Counted from the stretch's first letter, positions 27,097 through 38,052 are shown. The stretch is 51,147 nucleotides of DNA from Acidothermaceae bacterium (GCA_025934355.1 JAICYF010000003.1:1-51147), one strand, 5' to 3'. Numbers and translations are program-made. Notes: generated by a model not told the origin, from the sequence alone.

Positions 27097-27157
27097 GGAC
27101 ACCTGACGTCACGCGAGGACATCGCTCGGCGGGGTCCTCGCGTGCTGTCAGGTGTCC
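27097..27157. repeat. 61-bp imperfect palindrome/hairpin between divergent genes
   Basis: GGACACCTGAC-GT-CACGCGAGGAC-(13 nt)-GTCCTCGCGTG-CT-GTCAGGTGTCC: two 11-bp perfect arms separated by a 2-nt imperfection. Confidence 0.9.
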
Positions 27158-27216
27158 TCGGCTTGGCGTAAATGCGCAGTCCGCGAATGTCGGCGGACGG
27201 CTGCATACTTCCGGCC

Positions 27217-27555
27217 ATGGCTTACGACGAGGATCTTGCATTCCGCATCCGCGAGGTGGTCGCCGCCGAACATGGCGTGACCGAGAAAAGGATGTTCGGC
27301 GGCCTCGCGTTCTTGATCAACGGAAACTTGGCGGTCAGCGCTAGTGGCCGCGGAGGCCTGCTGCTGCGTGTCGATCCCGCGCGCAGCGAGACGCTGTTGA
27401 AGCAGCGCTGCGCGGGTCCGTTCGAGATGCGTGGGCGCGAGCTGACGGGTTGGCTGCACGTCGACACCAGCAAGATCTCGGACGACGCGGAGTTCCGCGG
27501 CTGGGTGACCCAGGGAGTGACCTACGCCAAGTCGTTGCCACCGAAGAACAAATAG
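27217..27555 (+). CDS. TfoX/Sxy family N-terminal domain protein
   Basis: MAYDEDLAFRIREVVAAEHGVTEKRMFGGLAFLINGNLAVSASGRGGLLLRVDP. Confidence 0.9.
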   Translation: MAYDEDLAFRIREVVAAEHGVTEKRMFGGLAFLINGNLAVSASGRGGLLLRVDPARSETLLKQRCAGPFEMRGRELTGWLHVDTSKISDDAEFRGWVTQGVTYAKSLPPKNK

Positions 27556-27615
27556 CTGCCAGGGACGCTCGCCCGTGGGTAGTGCGCGGTCCGGGGCTGC
27601 GCGTAACGCCCGCGA

Positions 27616-28317
27616 CTAGCCGACGGCGCGCATGACGTCGACGCTGTCGGTCGTCAAGCCGTCGACTCCGATCTCACGAAGCCAGCGGGCACGCGACACG
27701 TCGTTCACCGTCCACGCGACGACGGTGCCGGTGAGCGAATGCAATCGGTCGACGACGGCCTGCGACAGCAGCTTGTGCTTCACCGTGACGGCTTCGTCCG
27801 CAACCGCGTCGCCCGCGAGCACCGCATCGAGTCGACGTTGGTCGCCGATGGTGCGCCAGGTGCGAAAACGCTTGGTCCGCAAGAGATCCAGGTCTTCGAC
27901 CACTGATGTGCACGCGAAATAACGACCAGACGTCGGCAACGTCTCGGCGATTGCCGCAAGCAGGTCCGCGCGCCGTCCAGGCTCTTGCTCTTTGAGATCA
28001 AGCAGGACGGCGCGATCGGGCGGCACCAACTCGGCGACCTCGGCGAGGGGCGGCTCGTGACGCGGGTTCCAGCCGCGGACAACCCGCCAGCCATCGCGAC
28101 GCCAGCCGCTCCCAAGCAGCGGCAAATAGTGCGAGACGACGAGCTGCCCGTCCCAGATCTGGACGTCGATCTCGAAAATCGTGGCCCCGGCCTCGGCGAC
28201 CGCCTCGCAGGCGGCGGCCGAGCGCGGCGACCGATGAGCGACGAGCAGCACCGCCCAAACATAGGCGGCCGCGGGCGGTGAGATCGACGCGATGTCCTGG
28301 TGGTGTTGCGATGACAT
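27616..28317 (-). CDS. Glycerophosphodiester phosphodiesterase family protein
   Basis: LLVAHRSPRSAAACEAVAEAGATIFEIDVQIWDGQLVVSHYLPLL...VVAWTVNDVSRARWLREIGVDGLTTDSVDVM; start codon uncertain. Confidence 0.88.
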   Translation of the reverse strand: MSSQHHQDIASISPPAAAYVWAVLLVAHRSPRSAAACEAVAEAGATIFEIDVQIWDGQLVVSHYLPLLGSGWRRDGWRVVRGWNPRHEPPLAEVAELVPPDRAVLLDLKEQEPGRRADLLAAIAETLPTSGRYFACTSVVEDLDLLRTKRFRTWRTIGDQRRLDAVLAGDAVADEAVTVKHKLLSQAVVDRLHSLTGTVVAWTVNDVSRARWLREIGVDGLTTDSVDVMRAVG

Positions 28318-28341
28318 CAGATTGATGTCAAGATGACGTCA
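28312..28341. promoter_or_regulatory. Putative operator with three TGACRTCA-type elements
   Basis: TGACATCA-GAT-TGATGTCA inverted repeat (28312-28330) followed by the palindrome TGACGTCA (28334-28341), which overlaps the ATG at 28341. Confidence 0.6.
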
Positions 28342-28856
28342 TGCAGCTCACCGAGTACGTCGTCCAAGTTCAATCCCAGCTCGTTTCGGCCGCCGCCCTC
28401 GGCGACGAGTCGACGCGGGCGACGGCGGAGGCGCTCAGCACCGCGGCCGAGCCAGCCGTCCGGCTCGCAGTCCTCGCGGCGGTCTCAGCCGCCGCTGATG
28501 AGATCACCGCCGCGTTGCTCGACGTCCCAGGCGCACCGGTCGTGGCCGTGCACCTCGACGGCGCCGAGCTCCGGGTTGATGTCAGACCCACGCAGCAGAT
28601 CGAACCGGCCGCGGCGGATGTGACCGGCGGCGCGGCTTCGAGCGACGAGACCGATGCGACGGCTCGCATTTCATTGCGGCTATCCGAGGCGCTGAAGAGC
28701 CAGATCGAGTCGGCAGCGCGCAATCGTTCGGTCTCGGTCAACAGCTGGCTGGTGCAGGCCGCGAACGCCGCGTTGGCCAGCTCAGGTTCTTCGGGCTGGG
28801 GTCGGTCGTGGTCGGCCGGGCCCGCGCAACGCGTCACCGGCTGGATCAACGGTTAG
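28341..28856 (+). CDS. HicB-like/ribbon-helix-helix domain protein
   Basis: C-terminal RHH: TARISLRLSEALKSQIESAARNRSVSVNSWLVQAANAAL; N-terminal MQLTEYVVQVQSQLVSAAALGDESTRATAEALSTAAEPAVRLAVLAAVSAAADEI. Confidence 0.82.
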   Translation: MQLTEYVVQVQSQLVSAAALGDESTRATAEALSTAAEPAVRLAVLAAVSAAADEITAALLDVPGAPVVAVHLDGAELRVDVRPTQQIEPAAADVTGGAASSDETDATARISLRLSEALKSQIESAARNRSVSVNSWLVQAANAALASSGSSGWGRSWSAGPAQRVTGWING

Positions 28857-28885
28857 TCCAAACACCCACTCTTGGAGGTGCCGCG

Positions 28886-29707
28886 ATGGCGGCGAAGGTC
28901 AGCACATTTCCACTCAACGAAAGCATCAATCTCGTCGTGAAGCTTGCGCACGGCAGTGTCGTCGTCAAGGCGGTCGACGATGTTCGCGAGGCCGTGGTCA
29001 GGCTCACCCCGCGCGACGCAGGCAGTGACGTCGTCGACCGCTTCACGGTCGAGCTGCGCGGCTCGACGTTGCTGGTGTCAGGTCCGCGACAAGAGGGTTT
29101 GCTCGATCTCATCAGCAACTGGCGACGCGATCGCGAGGCAGTCGACGTCGTTGTCGAGGTTCCGAGTCTCACGCCGGTCAAAGTGGCGTCGGCTAGCGCT
29201 GATGTGACCGGCACCGGGCGTTGCGGCAAGGCCGACATCGCGATCGGCGCCGCGAACGTCACCCTCGACGCGGTGGCTGGAGACTTCCGGCTGCGCTGCG
29301 GCAGCGGCGAGACGCGGGTGCGCTCCGTCACCGGCGGGGCGCACGTCAAAGCTGGAAGCGGGTCAGCGCACTTCGGCGACGTCGGCGGCGTGCTCGAATG
29401 CGGGTTCGGCAGCGGGCAAGTCACCGCAGCAGCGGTACGTGGCGGCGTCCGAGTTCGCGGCGGCGCGGGCTCTGCCGACGTCGGCGCAACTTATGGCGAC
29501 GTCGACATCGCCTTCGGCACCGGCCCGATCCGGGTTGGGCTTCCGGCCGGAACGCCGGCTCGCGTTGATGTCACGAGCGGATCAGGCCACGTGCACTCCG
29601 ACCTCGCGGTTGAAAACACGCCAGCAAGAAGCGGCGATCCGATTTCGGTGCGCGCCCGCACCGGTAGCGGCGACGTCCACCTCTCTCGCGCGACACCTGC
29701 GGCCTAG
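28886..29707 (+). CDS. DUF4097-like beta-strand repeat protein
   Basis: Repetitive short beta-strand pattern: VKVASASADVTGTGRCGKADIAIGAANVTLDAVAGDFRLRCGSGETRVRSVTGGAHVKAGSGSAHFGDVGGVLECGFGSGQVTAAAVRGGVRVRGGAGSADVG. Confidence 0.85.
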   Translation: MAAKVSTFPLNESINLVVKLAHGSVVVKAVDDVREAVVRLTPRDAGSDVVDRFTVELRGSTLLVSGPRQEGLLDLISNWRRDREAVDVVVEVPSLTPVKVASASADVTGTGRCGKADIAIGAANVTLDAVAGDFRLRCGSGETRVRSVTGGAHVKAGSGSAHFGDVGGVLECGFGSGQVTAAAVRGGVRVRGGAGSADVGATYGDVDIAFGTGPIRVGLPAGTPARVDVTSGSGHVHSDLAVENTPARSGDPISVRARTGSGDVHLSRATPAA

Positions 29708-29728
29708 GCCGCTGCGGTGCCCTGACGG

Positions 29729-30466
29729 TCAGCTGTGCGTCGCTTCTGTCGGGCTGGCAGGCAGGGCGTATCCGGGCGTGGCAAGAACAGAGATGGTGAG
29801 CCCGTAGCCGACCGCGCATGGATATGGCGGCACCGGACACGCCACTCCGTAATGTGTTCGGACGTCCGCGTCACCCGGCGAGACGGCTCGCCAGAACACC
29901 CGCATGGCGCCGTTCTGGGTGGACTGTTTGACAAGTCGCACCACGCTTTCGTCCGGAGCGCTCGGCACCTCGCTTGGCGCCGGATTCAGGTCGGCTTCGA
30001 TCATCGTGCCCGGGAAGACATTCAGAAACGCAGGCGTTGTGCCGCGGGTCAACACGACCGCCGGTTGGTTCGCCGCTATCGGCGACGGCGATTGCGATTG
30101 GACAACGGAAATCGCGACACCCACGCCGTCTTGCCTTCTGACGTCAACCGTTCCGGCCTGCTCGGCCCGAAACACGGTTTCGACCGTCGTTCCGAGCATG
30201 TGCGGCCCTGAGGTGACTTGACGCAGCACCAGCGGGTTGCCTGACACGTCCGGCCGAATGTCCGGCTCCGACAAGAACGCGAGCAGGGTGCCGGGTGTGA
30301 CAGTCAGGTTTGAACCTCCACCCATGGACGGACCGACGAACACGTCGGGGATCACGAGATCCCCGGTCGGCGTTGGATGTGACGTTGGCGGACCGCCGCC
30401 GGCCGAGCACGACACAGCGCTCGCGAATGCGAGCACGGTTGCCGCGAGAGGACGTCGAAACATCAA
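29729..30466 (-). CDS. Putative secreted lipoprotein, function unknown
   Basis: MMFRRPLAATVLAFASAVSCSAGGGPPTSHPTPTGDLVIPDVFVGPSMGGGSNLTVTPGTLLAF; lipobox-like AVSC. Confidence 0.7.
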   Translation of the reverse strand: MMFRRPLAATVLAFASAVSCSAGGGPPTSHPTPTGDLVIPDVFVGPSMGGGSNLTVTPGTLLAFLSEPDIRPDVSGNPLVLRQVTSGPHMLGTTVETVFRAEQAGTVDVRRQDGVGVAISVVQSQSPSPIAANQPAVVLTRGTTPAFLNVFPGTMIEADLNPAPSEVPSAPDESVVRLVKQSTQNGAMRVFWRAVSPGDADVRTHYGVACPVPPYPCAVGYGLTISVLATPGYALPASPTEATHS

Positions 30467-30474
30467 ATCCTCGG

Positions 30475-31590
30475 CTAGCTAGCCGAAGCTTGTGGGCAGG
30501 TCGGCAGCTTCACGTGCGACATCGCGTCAAGCCAGGCCTTGTCGGCGCCTGGGGCACCGGTCGGCCTCGGCGGGAAGCCGTACTCCTGAAGCTCTTGCGC
30601 GGTTGCCGTGAGCGGCGACCAGCCCGGCGGCGGGCACGCGAAATGCACCGACGGCAGGCTCGGCGGCACGGTGTCGCTCGGCTGTGGTGGGTCGACGATG
30701 CCAAAGAGACCATCGAGGTAGCTGATGACGGGATCCGCATCTCCCAGGAGGGGTTGCTCCACGCCATTCGCCGACACCCCAATAAGTGAGCGCGGCTCGT
30801 TGGTCGTGAACACCAACGACGACCCGGAGACCACGAACGTCACCGTCATCCCTGTGGTGATCTGCGGCCCATGAGTCACCGCGTTCGCCTCGGTGGGTAG
30901 CGCATTGAGAAGCTCTGCGATGTGGCGAGCGGTCGAAGCATCCGCGTTCAGCGTCTTTGTGACTTGGTCGGCGGTGCGCACGATCGTCGCGCCGGTCACG
31001 GACGTCGGAAGAGTCTCAGCCGCAGTCCGCAAGGGCCGCCAAATGTCCTGCACGTCAACTCGGATGTCCACTCCCCCGCTCGTGTCGGGCACAGCGGTCA
31101 TAAGCAATTCGGGGCCTTGATCCACCGGGCCAGCGGCGGCGCCCGTGTACATCAGGCTCGCTTCGGCGTCAGACCCACCGCTGCCCCCGCCGGTCAGCGT
31201 CAGACCCGTCGGGGCATGTGCTTGCAGGTACTCGAGCACCGACTCCATAGTGCCGCTTGTCTTCCACAGCGCGCTGACGTCGATGAGATCATCCGAGCTG
31301 GGCCAGCTGAAAGGGCCGGCCAGTGTTCCTTTCGGCGGCGCTGCGAGTGCGACAGAGCCCGGCGGCACTCGCACTTTCGCAATAAGCCTCTCGGCGATGG
31401 CGGTGACCGCGTCGGCACGCGCAACGCTGGCGTCGTCCGTTGGCGCGGGTGAGCCCGTGCTCGCCACCGCGTGGGGTAACGAAACACCGGACGACGGCGC
31501 CGCGCCCGGCGTGCCGGCCGACCGGGCGCAGCCCCCGATTGCCACCGTGGCCGCCAGGGCCAAGACGAGAGCGGGCGCCTTCATGCTCAT
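30475..31590 (-). CDS. Putative lipoprotein, function unknown
   Basis: MSMKAPALVLALAATVAIGGCARSAGTPGAAPSSG; lipobox AIGGC; long ORF on the coding strand. Confidence 0.75.
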   Translation of the reverse strand: MSMKAPALVLALAATVAIGGCARSAGTPGAAPSSGVSLPHAVASTGSPAPTDDASVARADAVTAIAERLIAKVRVPPGSVALAAPPKGTLAGPFSWPSSDDLIDVSALWKTSGTMESVLEYLQAHAPTGLTLTGGGSGGSDAEASLMYTGAAAGPVDQGPELLMTAVPDTSGGVDIRVDVQDIWRPLRTAAETLPTSVTGATIVRTADQVTKTLNADASTARHIAELLNALPTEANAVTHGPQITTGMTVTFVVSGSSLVFTTNEPRSLIGVSANGVEQPLLGDADPVISYLDGLFGIVDPPQPSDTVPPSLPSVHFACPPPGWSPLTATAQELQEYGFPPRPTGAPGADKAWLDAMSHVKLPTCPQASAS

Positions 31591-31619
31591 CAGACGGCGA
31601 CACTACGCGATCGCGTTCC

Positions 31620-31649
31620 AAGGGGCCCGGACTTTCGGCCGGGCCCCTT
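31620..31649 (-). terminator. Hairpin terminator of katG
   Basis: AAGGGGCCCGG / CCGGGCCCCTT 11-bp arms, 8-nt loop, just past the katG stop. Confidence 0.8.
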
Positions 31650-31657
31650 GCGACTGA

Positions 31658-33868
<2,211 letters not shown>

Positions 33869-34339
33869 TCATTGCTTTTCTCGGTTCACGTTCTTTGCTG
33901 TGAGCGGCGGCTGTTCGCGCCGTGCGCAGCTCGGACACTGGCCCCAGTACACGACCTCGGCCTCGTCGATCGCGAAACCCTGAGCGTCAGCGGCGGTGAG
34001 GCATGGCGTCTCGCCGACGGCGCACTCGACATCGGCGACCACGCCGCAAGTGCGGCACACGACGTGGTGATGGTTGTCGCCGACCCGCGCCTCGTAGCGC
34101 GGCACCGAACCAGCCGGTTCGATGCGACGCACCAACCCGGCTGCGGTGAAGGCGCGCAACACGTCGTAGACGGCTTGGTGCGAGACGTCGGCGGCGTGCT
34201 CGCGAGCGAAGCCGATCAGCGAGTCGGTGTCGGCGTGCGGGTGCGCGTGCACCGCGCGCAACACCGCCAGGCGCGGCCGGGTCACCCGCAGTTGCGCCTC
34301 GCGCAACATTCCTTCGAGCTCAGCGGACGTCGGCACAAC
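33869..34339 (-). CDS. furA: Fur family transcriptional regulator, FurA-like
   Basis: VPTSAELEGMLREAQLRVTRPRLAVLRAVHAHPHADTDSLIGFAREHAADVSHQAVYDVLRAFTAAGLVRRIEPAGSVPRYEARVGDNHHHVVCRTCGVVADVECAVG; immediately upstream of katG. GTG start near 34339 preferred over the ORF-track Met at 34372. Confidence 0.93.
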   Translation of the reverse strand, partial: VVPTSAELEGMLREAQLRVTRPRLAVLRAVHAHPHADTDSLIGFAREHAADVSHQAVYDVLRAFTAAGLVRRIEPAGSVPRYEARVGDNHHHVVCRTCGVVADVECAVGETPCLTAADAQGFAIDEAEVVYWGQCPSCARREQPPLTAKNVNREKQ

Positions 34340-34357
34340 CCGCAGTCTTGCCCATTT

Positions 34358-34374
34358 TCTTGAATCAATCAAGA
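34358..34374. promoter_or_regulatory. Putative FurA box upstream of furA-katG
   Basis: TCTTGA-ATCAA-TCAAGA, AT-rich inverted repeat in an otherwise GC-rich region ahead of furA. Confidence 0.6.
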
Positions 34375-34493
34375 CAAGCGGGAAAGTCGGCTGGCCCTAC
34401 CGCGCTCGATCTCGAAAAATGGCCCGCCCAACGATGAGTTCGTGGCGCTCGCGCGGTCATAGCTGCTGACCGACACGAAAAGGGAGACCCGAG

Positions 34494-35927
34494 ATGTCCG
34501 ACACGCTGAGCACCCGGACCCGCTGGCTGGCGCTCATCATCCTTTGCGTCGGCGATCTGATGATCGTCGTCGACACAACCGTGGTGAACGTCGCGCTGCC
34601 GTCGATTCGCAGCGACCTCGGCTTTTCGCAGACCTCGCTCGCGTGGGTCGTCAACGCTTACATGCTGACCTTCGGCGGGTTTCTCCTCCTAGCAGGGCGT
34701 TTCGGCGATCTCTTCGGACACCGACGGCTCTTCCTCGGTGGCACCGCCGCGTTCACCGTTGCGAGCCTCGTCTGCGGCGTCTCGACGACCAAGGGCATGC
34801 TTGTCGCCGCCCGTGCGGTGCAGGGCCTGGGCGGCGCCGTCGTCTCGGCCGTCGCGTTTTCGTTGATTGTCGTGCTGTTCACCGAGCCCAGCGAGCGCGC
34901 CAAAGCGATGGGCGTCTTCGGCTTCGTCATGTCGGGCGGCGGCAGCATCGGCGTTCTCGCCGGAGGCGTGCTCACCGATCTCGCTGGGTGGCACTGGGTG
35001 TTCCTCGTCAACCTGCCGGTCGGTCTCATTGTCACCGTGGCCGGGCTAAAGCTCTTGCCGTCATTGGAAAGCAGCGCAGGGCGCACGACCGTCGACGTCC
35101 CGGGGGCGATCGGAATAACCGGAGCGATGGTGCTCACGGTCTACACGATCGTCGACGGCAACAGCAACGGCTGGACTTCCGCGCACACGCTCGGTTTCCT
35201 CGCCGCCGCAGCGGCGACCGCTGCCGCGTTCGTCGCCTGGGAGGCGCGCGCGAAGGCGCCGCTCGTTCCCTTCGGAATCTTCCGGCATCGCAACCTGTCG
35301 GTCGCGAGTGTCGTCGGAATCCTCTGGTCGGCGTCGATGTTCGCGGTGTTCTTCCTCTCCGCCCTGTACCTCCAACTCGTCCTGCACTACAGCCCGCTGC
35401 AGGTCGGACTCGCCTTCCTTCCTGGCAACGTGTTGATGATGGTGTTCTCGCTCGGAGTGTCGGCGAAGCTCGTCATGCGGTTCGGATTCCGCAAGCCATT
35501 AGCTCTCGGGCTCGGCTTGGTGGCCCTCGGCCTTCTCTTGTTCACCCGCGCTCCGGTTGACGGCGCGTTCCTCTTCGACGTTCTGCCCGCGATGCTGCTG
35601 ATCGGCGTGGGCGCCGGCCTCGCGTTCAACCCGCTGTTAACAGCAGCGATGAGCGACGTCGAGCCACAGGACGCCGGTCTTGCCTCGGGGATCGCAAACA
35701 CCTCGTTCATGATGGGCGGCGCCCTCGGACTTGCCGTCCTCGCAAGCGCGGCAGCAGCCCGCTCCGGACACAATCCGACCCTCGAAGCACTGACCCGGGG
35801 CTACCACCTCGCGTTCGCGATTGGCGCGTTCATCGCGTTCACCGCCGCCGTCGGCGGCGTGCTGTTGCGCGAGACACCCGCCGTCCACAACAGTGCGATC
35901 AGTGAGCCCGCGCTTGAGGCCGTCTAG
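34494..35927 (+). CDS. MFS transporter, DHA2 (14-TMS drug/H+ antiporter) family
   Basis: MSDTLSTRTRWLALIILCVGDLMIVVDTTVVNVALPSIRSDLGFSQTSLAWVVNAYMLTFGGFLLLAGRFGDLFGHRRLFLGG. Confidence 0.95.
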   Translation: MSDTLSTRTRWLALIILCVGDLMIVVDTTVVNVALPSIRSDLGFSQTSLAWVVNAYMLTFGGFLLLAGRFGDLFGHRRLFLGGTAAFTVASLVCGVSTTKGMLVAARAVQGLGGAVVSAVAFSLIVVLFTEPSERAKAMGVFGFVMSGGGSIGVLAGGVLTDLAGWHWVFLVNLPVGLIVTVAGLKLLPSLESSAGRTTVDVPGAIGITGAMVLTVYTIVDGNSNGWTSAHTLGFLAAAAATAAAFVAWEARAKAPLVPFGIFRHRNLSVASVVGILWSASMFAVFFLSALYLQLVLHYSPLQVGLAFLPGNVLMMVFSLGVSAKLVMRFGFRKPLALGLGLVALGLLLFTRAPVDGAFLFDVLPAMLLIGVGAGLAFNPLLTAAMSDVEPQDAGLASGIANTSFMMGGALGLAVLASAAAARSGHNPTLEALTRGYHLAFAIGAFIAFTAAVGGVLLRETPAVHNSAISEPALEAV

Positions 35928-35937
35928 AAAGAACCCG

Positions 35938-37371
35938 CTACGGACGCCACGCTCGCGCCGGCGCCGGTAGCGACGGCGGCTCGGCGAACGCCGGCGGCGA
36001 ATCGAAGTCGAGCATGTCCCACGGTGCCACGGCTTCCGCGTCTCTCCTGGTGAGTGGCGGCAGATTCCATTTCTCCTCAATCAGCTTCAAAGCCGACGTG
36101 TGATCGAAGACGGTCGACGAGACGTAGTCGGCTTTTGCGAAGGGCGACACGACGACAGCGGGCACGCGAAACCCGTATCGGTCGTAACGGCCGGACGTCG
36201 TGTCGACGGTCTGCGCGGTTCGCCACATCGGCGTGTGCTTCACCAGCCAACGCCAAGGCCCGGTGGCGTCGAGCAGGCTGTGCGGCAGCACGTCGTCCGG
36301 CTCAATTGCGGTCGGCGGCGGCACGTGGTCGTAGTAACCACCGTGCTCATCGTAGAACCAGATGAGCAATGTGTTTGCCCAAGCCTTGCCGTGCATGACG
36401 GCGTTGATGACACTGGCGGCGAATCCTTCACCGCTTTGGATGTCCTGCGGATTTTCTTCCGAGCACGACGTGTAATCGGGATCGACGATGCTCACCGCGG
36501 GAAGTGTGCCAGCGGCGGCGTCTCGGAAGAATCGGTCGATGTGCCGCAAGTGGCTGATCGTGCGTAAAAGCCCAAGCGGATAAAGGTTTGCCGTGCAGTC
36601 AATCTCGCCACGCACACGGTGCTCGACGAACGGGAGAAGCTGGCCGGCGGCCAGTTTGAGACCTCGCAACAACCGGAGGACCCCACCACCCGCGAGTCGC
36701 TTGCCCAACAAGCGGCCGTGCGGAACGTGATGATAGTTCGTCCAAGAGATGCGATGCCTGTTGAGCAGATCGAAAATCGTGCCGGTGCGCGGATAGTCGA
36801 CGATGCCGGCGATGATGTCGTCGATCAGCCCGTTCGCTGTGGCCGCGAGCATGAACCGACGATTGGGAAACGTTGGCCCAAGCAATGAGCAAAACCAGCG
36901 GTCGGCAAGGGGAAACGTGCGGGCCAGCCCGGCGTAGAAGGGCAGATCGGCGTCAGTCCAGTAGCCCATCGCAAGCGTCGCGTCGGCGCCAGGGGCGATG
37001 TCTTCGACACTCGTGACGAATCCGTCGTTGTGGCCGTCGTCGAACTGCTCGTGGCTCGCTCGCCAGCTCTGCGACGGCACACCCGTCGCTTGCGTCGTCC
37101 GGTCAAAATGAAACGCCCTAACGGCAGGGCCAGCGTGCCGCGGATTCTCCGGCGCGGGCTCGGGGAAGCCGTCGCCTTTGCCGAGGGTGCCGAAGTAGTT
37201 GTCGAACGAGTGGTTCTCCATCATCAGCAGCACGACGTGCTTGATCTGTGGCACCCGGTCGGTACCCGCAGGCAGCGTCGGGTCGGGCAGGCGTGACAGG
37301 TCGTCGGCGGCGTTGCGATGCCGCAACCGACGCCGGGCCGAAAGCTGATCAAGTCGTTCCATGGCTGGCAT
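35938..37371 (-). CDS. Phospholipase C / alkaline phosphatase superfamily protein
   Basis: PQIKHVVLLMMENHSFDNYFGTLGKGDGFPEP...MGYWTDADLPFYAGLARTFPLADRWFCSLLGPTFPNRRFMLAATANG...LLIWFYDEHGGYYDHVPPP. Confidence 0.93.
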   Translation of the reverse strand: MPAMERLDQLSARRRLRHRNAADDLSRLPDPTLPAGTDRVPQIKHVVLLMMENHSFDNYFGTLGKGDGFPEPAPENPRHAGPAVRAFHFDRTTQATGVPSQSWRASHEQFDDGHNDGFVTSVEDIAPGADATLAMGYWTDADLPFYAGLARTFPLADRWFCSLLGPTFPNRRFMLAATANGLIDDIIAGIVDYPRTGTIFDLLNRHRISWTNYHHVPHGRLLGKRLAGGGVLRLLRGLKLAAGQLLPFVEHRVRGEIDCTANLYPLGLLRTISHLRHIDRFFRDAAAGTLPAVSIVDPDYTSCSEENPQDIQSGEGFAASVINAVMHGKAWANTLLIWFYDEHGGYYDHVPPPTAIEPDDVLPHSLLDATGPWRWLVKHTPMWRTAQTVDTTSGRYDRYGFRVPAVVVSPFAKADYVSSTVFDHTSALKLIEEKWNLPPLTRRDAEAVAPWDMLDFDSPPAFAEPPSLPAPARAWRP

Positions 37372-37412
37372 CGTTACACGCCCTGCCCGCGGCAGTTATG
37401 GCCGATGGGGTC

Positions 37413-37449
37413 TTGACCTCGGGCCGATAGCGCTTATTATACCGGGTAT
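37413..37449 (+). promoter_or_regulatory. Sigma70-like promoter with overlapping palindrome upstream of padR
   Basis: TTGACC (37413-37418), 16-nt spacer, TATTAT (37435-37440), overlapping ATACC-G-GGTAT (37439-37449). Confidence 0.65.
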
Positions 37450-37470
37450 GCAAACACGTGTGATCGTGCC

Positions 37471-38052
37471 ATGAGCATCCGCCACGCGCTGCTCGCGCTA
37501 CTGAGCGAGGGCCCGAAATACGGCCTCCAGCTTCGACAGGAATTCGAATCGCGAACCGGCGAGGTCTGGCCGCTCAACGTCGGCCAGGTCTACACGACCC
37601 TGCAACGCCTCGAGCGCGACGGCATGGTCGAGTCCGAGGGCGCCGACGACGCAGGCCCGCAGAAGGGATTTCGCATCACGGCGTCCGGGGCGGAGGAGTT
37701 GGCCAGCTGGTTGCGCACGCCTCCTGATCTTTCGTCACCGCCGCGCGACGAATTGGTCATGAAGGTGCTCATCGCGGTCCACACACCCGGTGTCGATGTC
37801 GGCGAAGTCATCCAGACGCATCGTCGTTACCTCGTCCAACTCATGCAGGAGTGGACCCGGCTGAAGGAGTACTCCGCAGACCGCGACCTGGCGTTCGCGC
37901 TCGTGGTCGACGCCGAGCTGTTCCGGCTGGATTCCGTCGTCCGCTGGCTCGACGCGGCAGACGGCAGGATCAAACGGGCGGACGCCGACAAGGAGCCGGC
38001 CACCCGCGCACGGCTGCCAAAAGCGCCGAAAACTGTTGGAGTGCGGCCATGA
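37471..38052 (+). CDS. PadR family transcriptional regulator
   Basis: MSIRHALLALLSEGPKYGLQLRQEFESRTGEVWPLNVGQVYTTLQRLERDGMVESEG. Confidence 0.96.
   Translation: MSIRHALLALLSEGPKYGLQLRQEFESRTGEVWPLNVGQVYTTLQRLERDGMVESEGADDAGPQKGFRITASGAEELASWLRTPPDLSSPPRDELVMKVLIAVHTPGVDVGEVIQTHRRYLVQLMQEWTRLKEYSADRDLAFALVVDAELFRLDSVVRWLDAADGRIKRADADKEPATRARLPKAPKTVGVRP

Noticed and set aside
28341-28856. HicAB toxin-antitoxin system
   Set aside because: No HicA-like partner; the neighbouring genes are GDPD and DUF4097.
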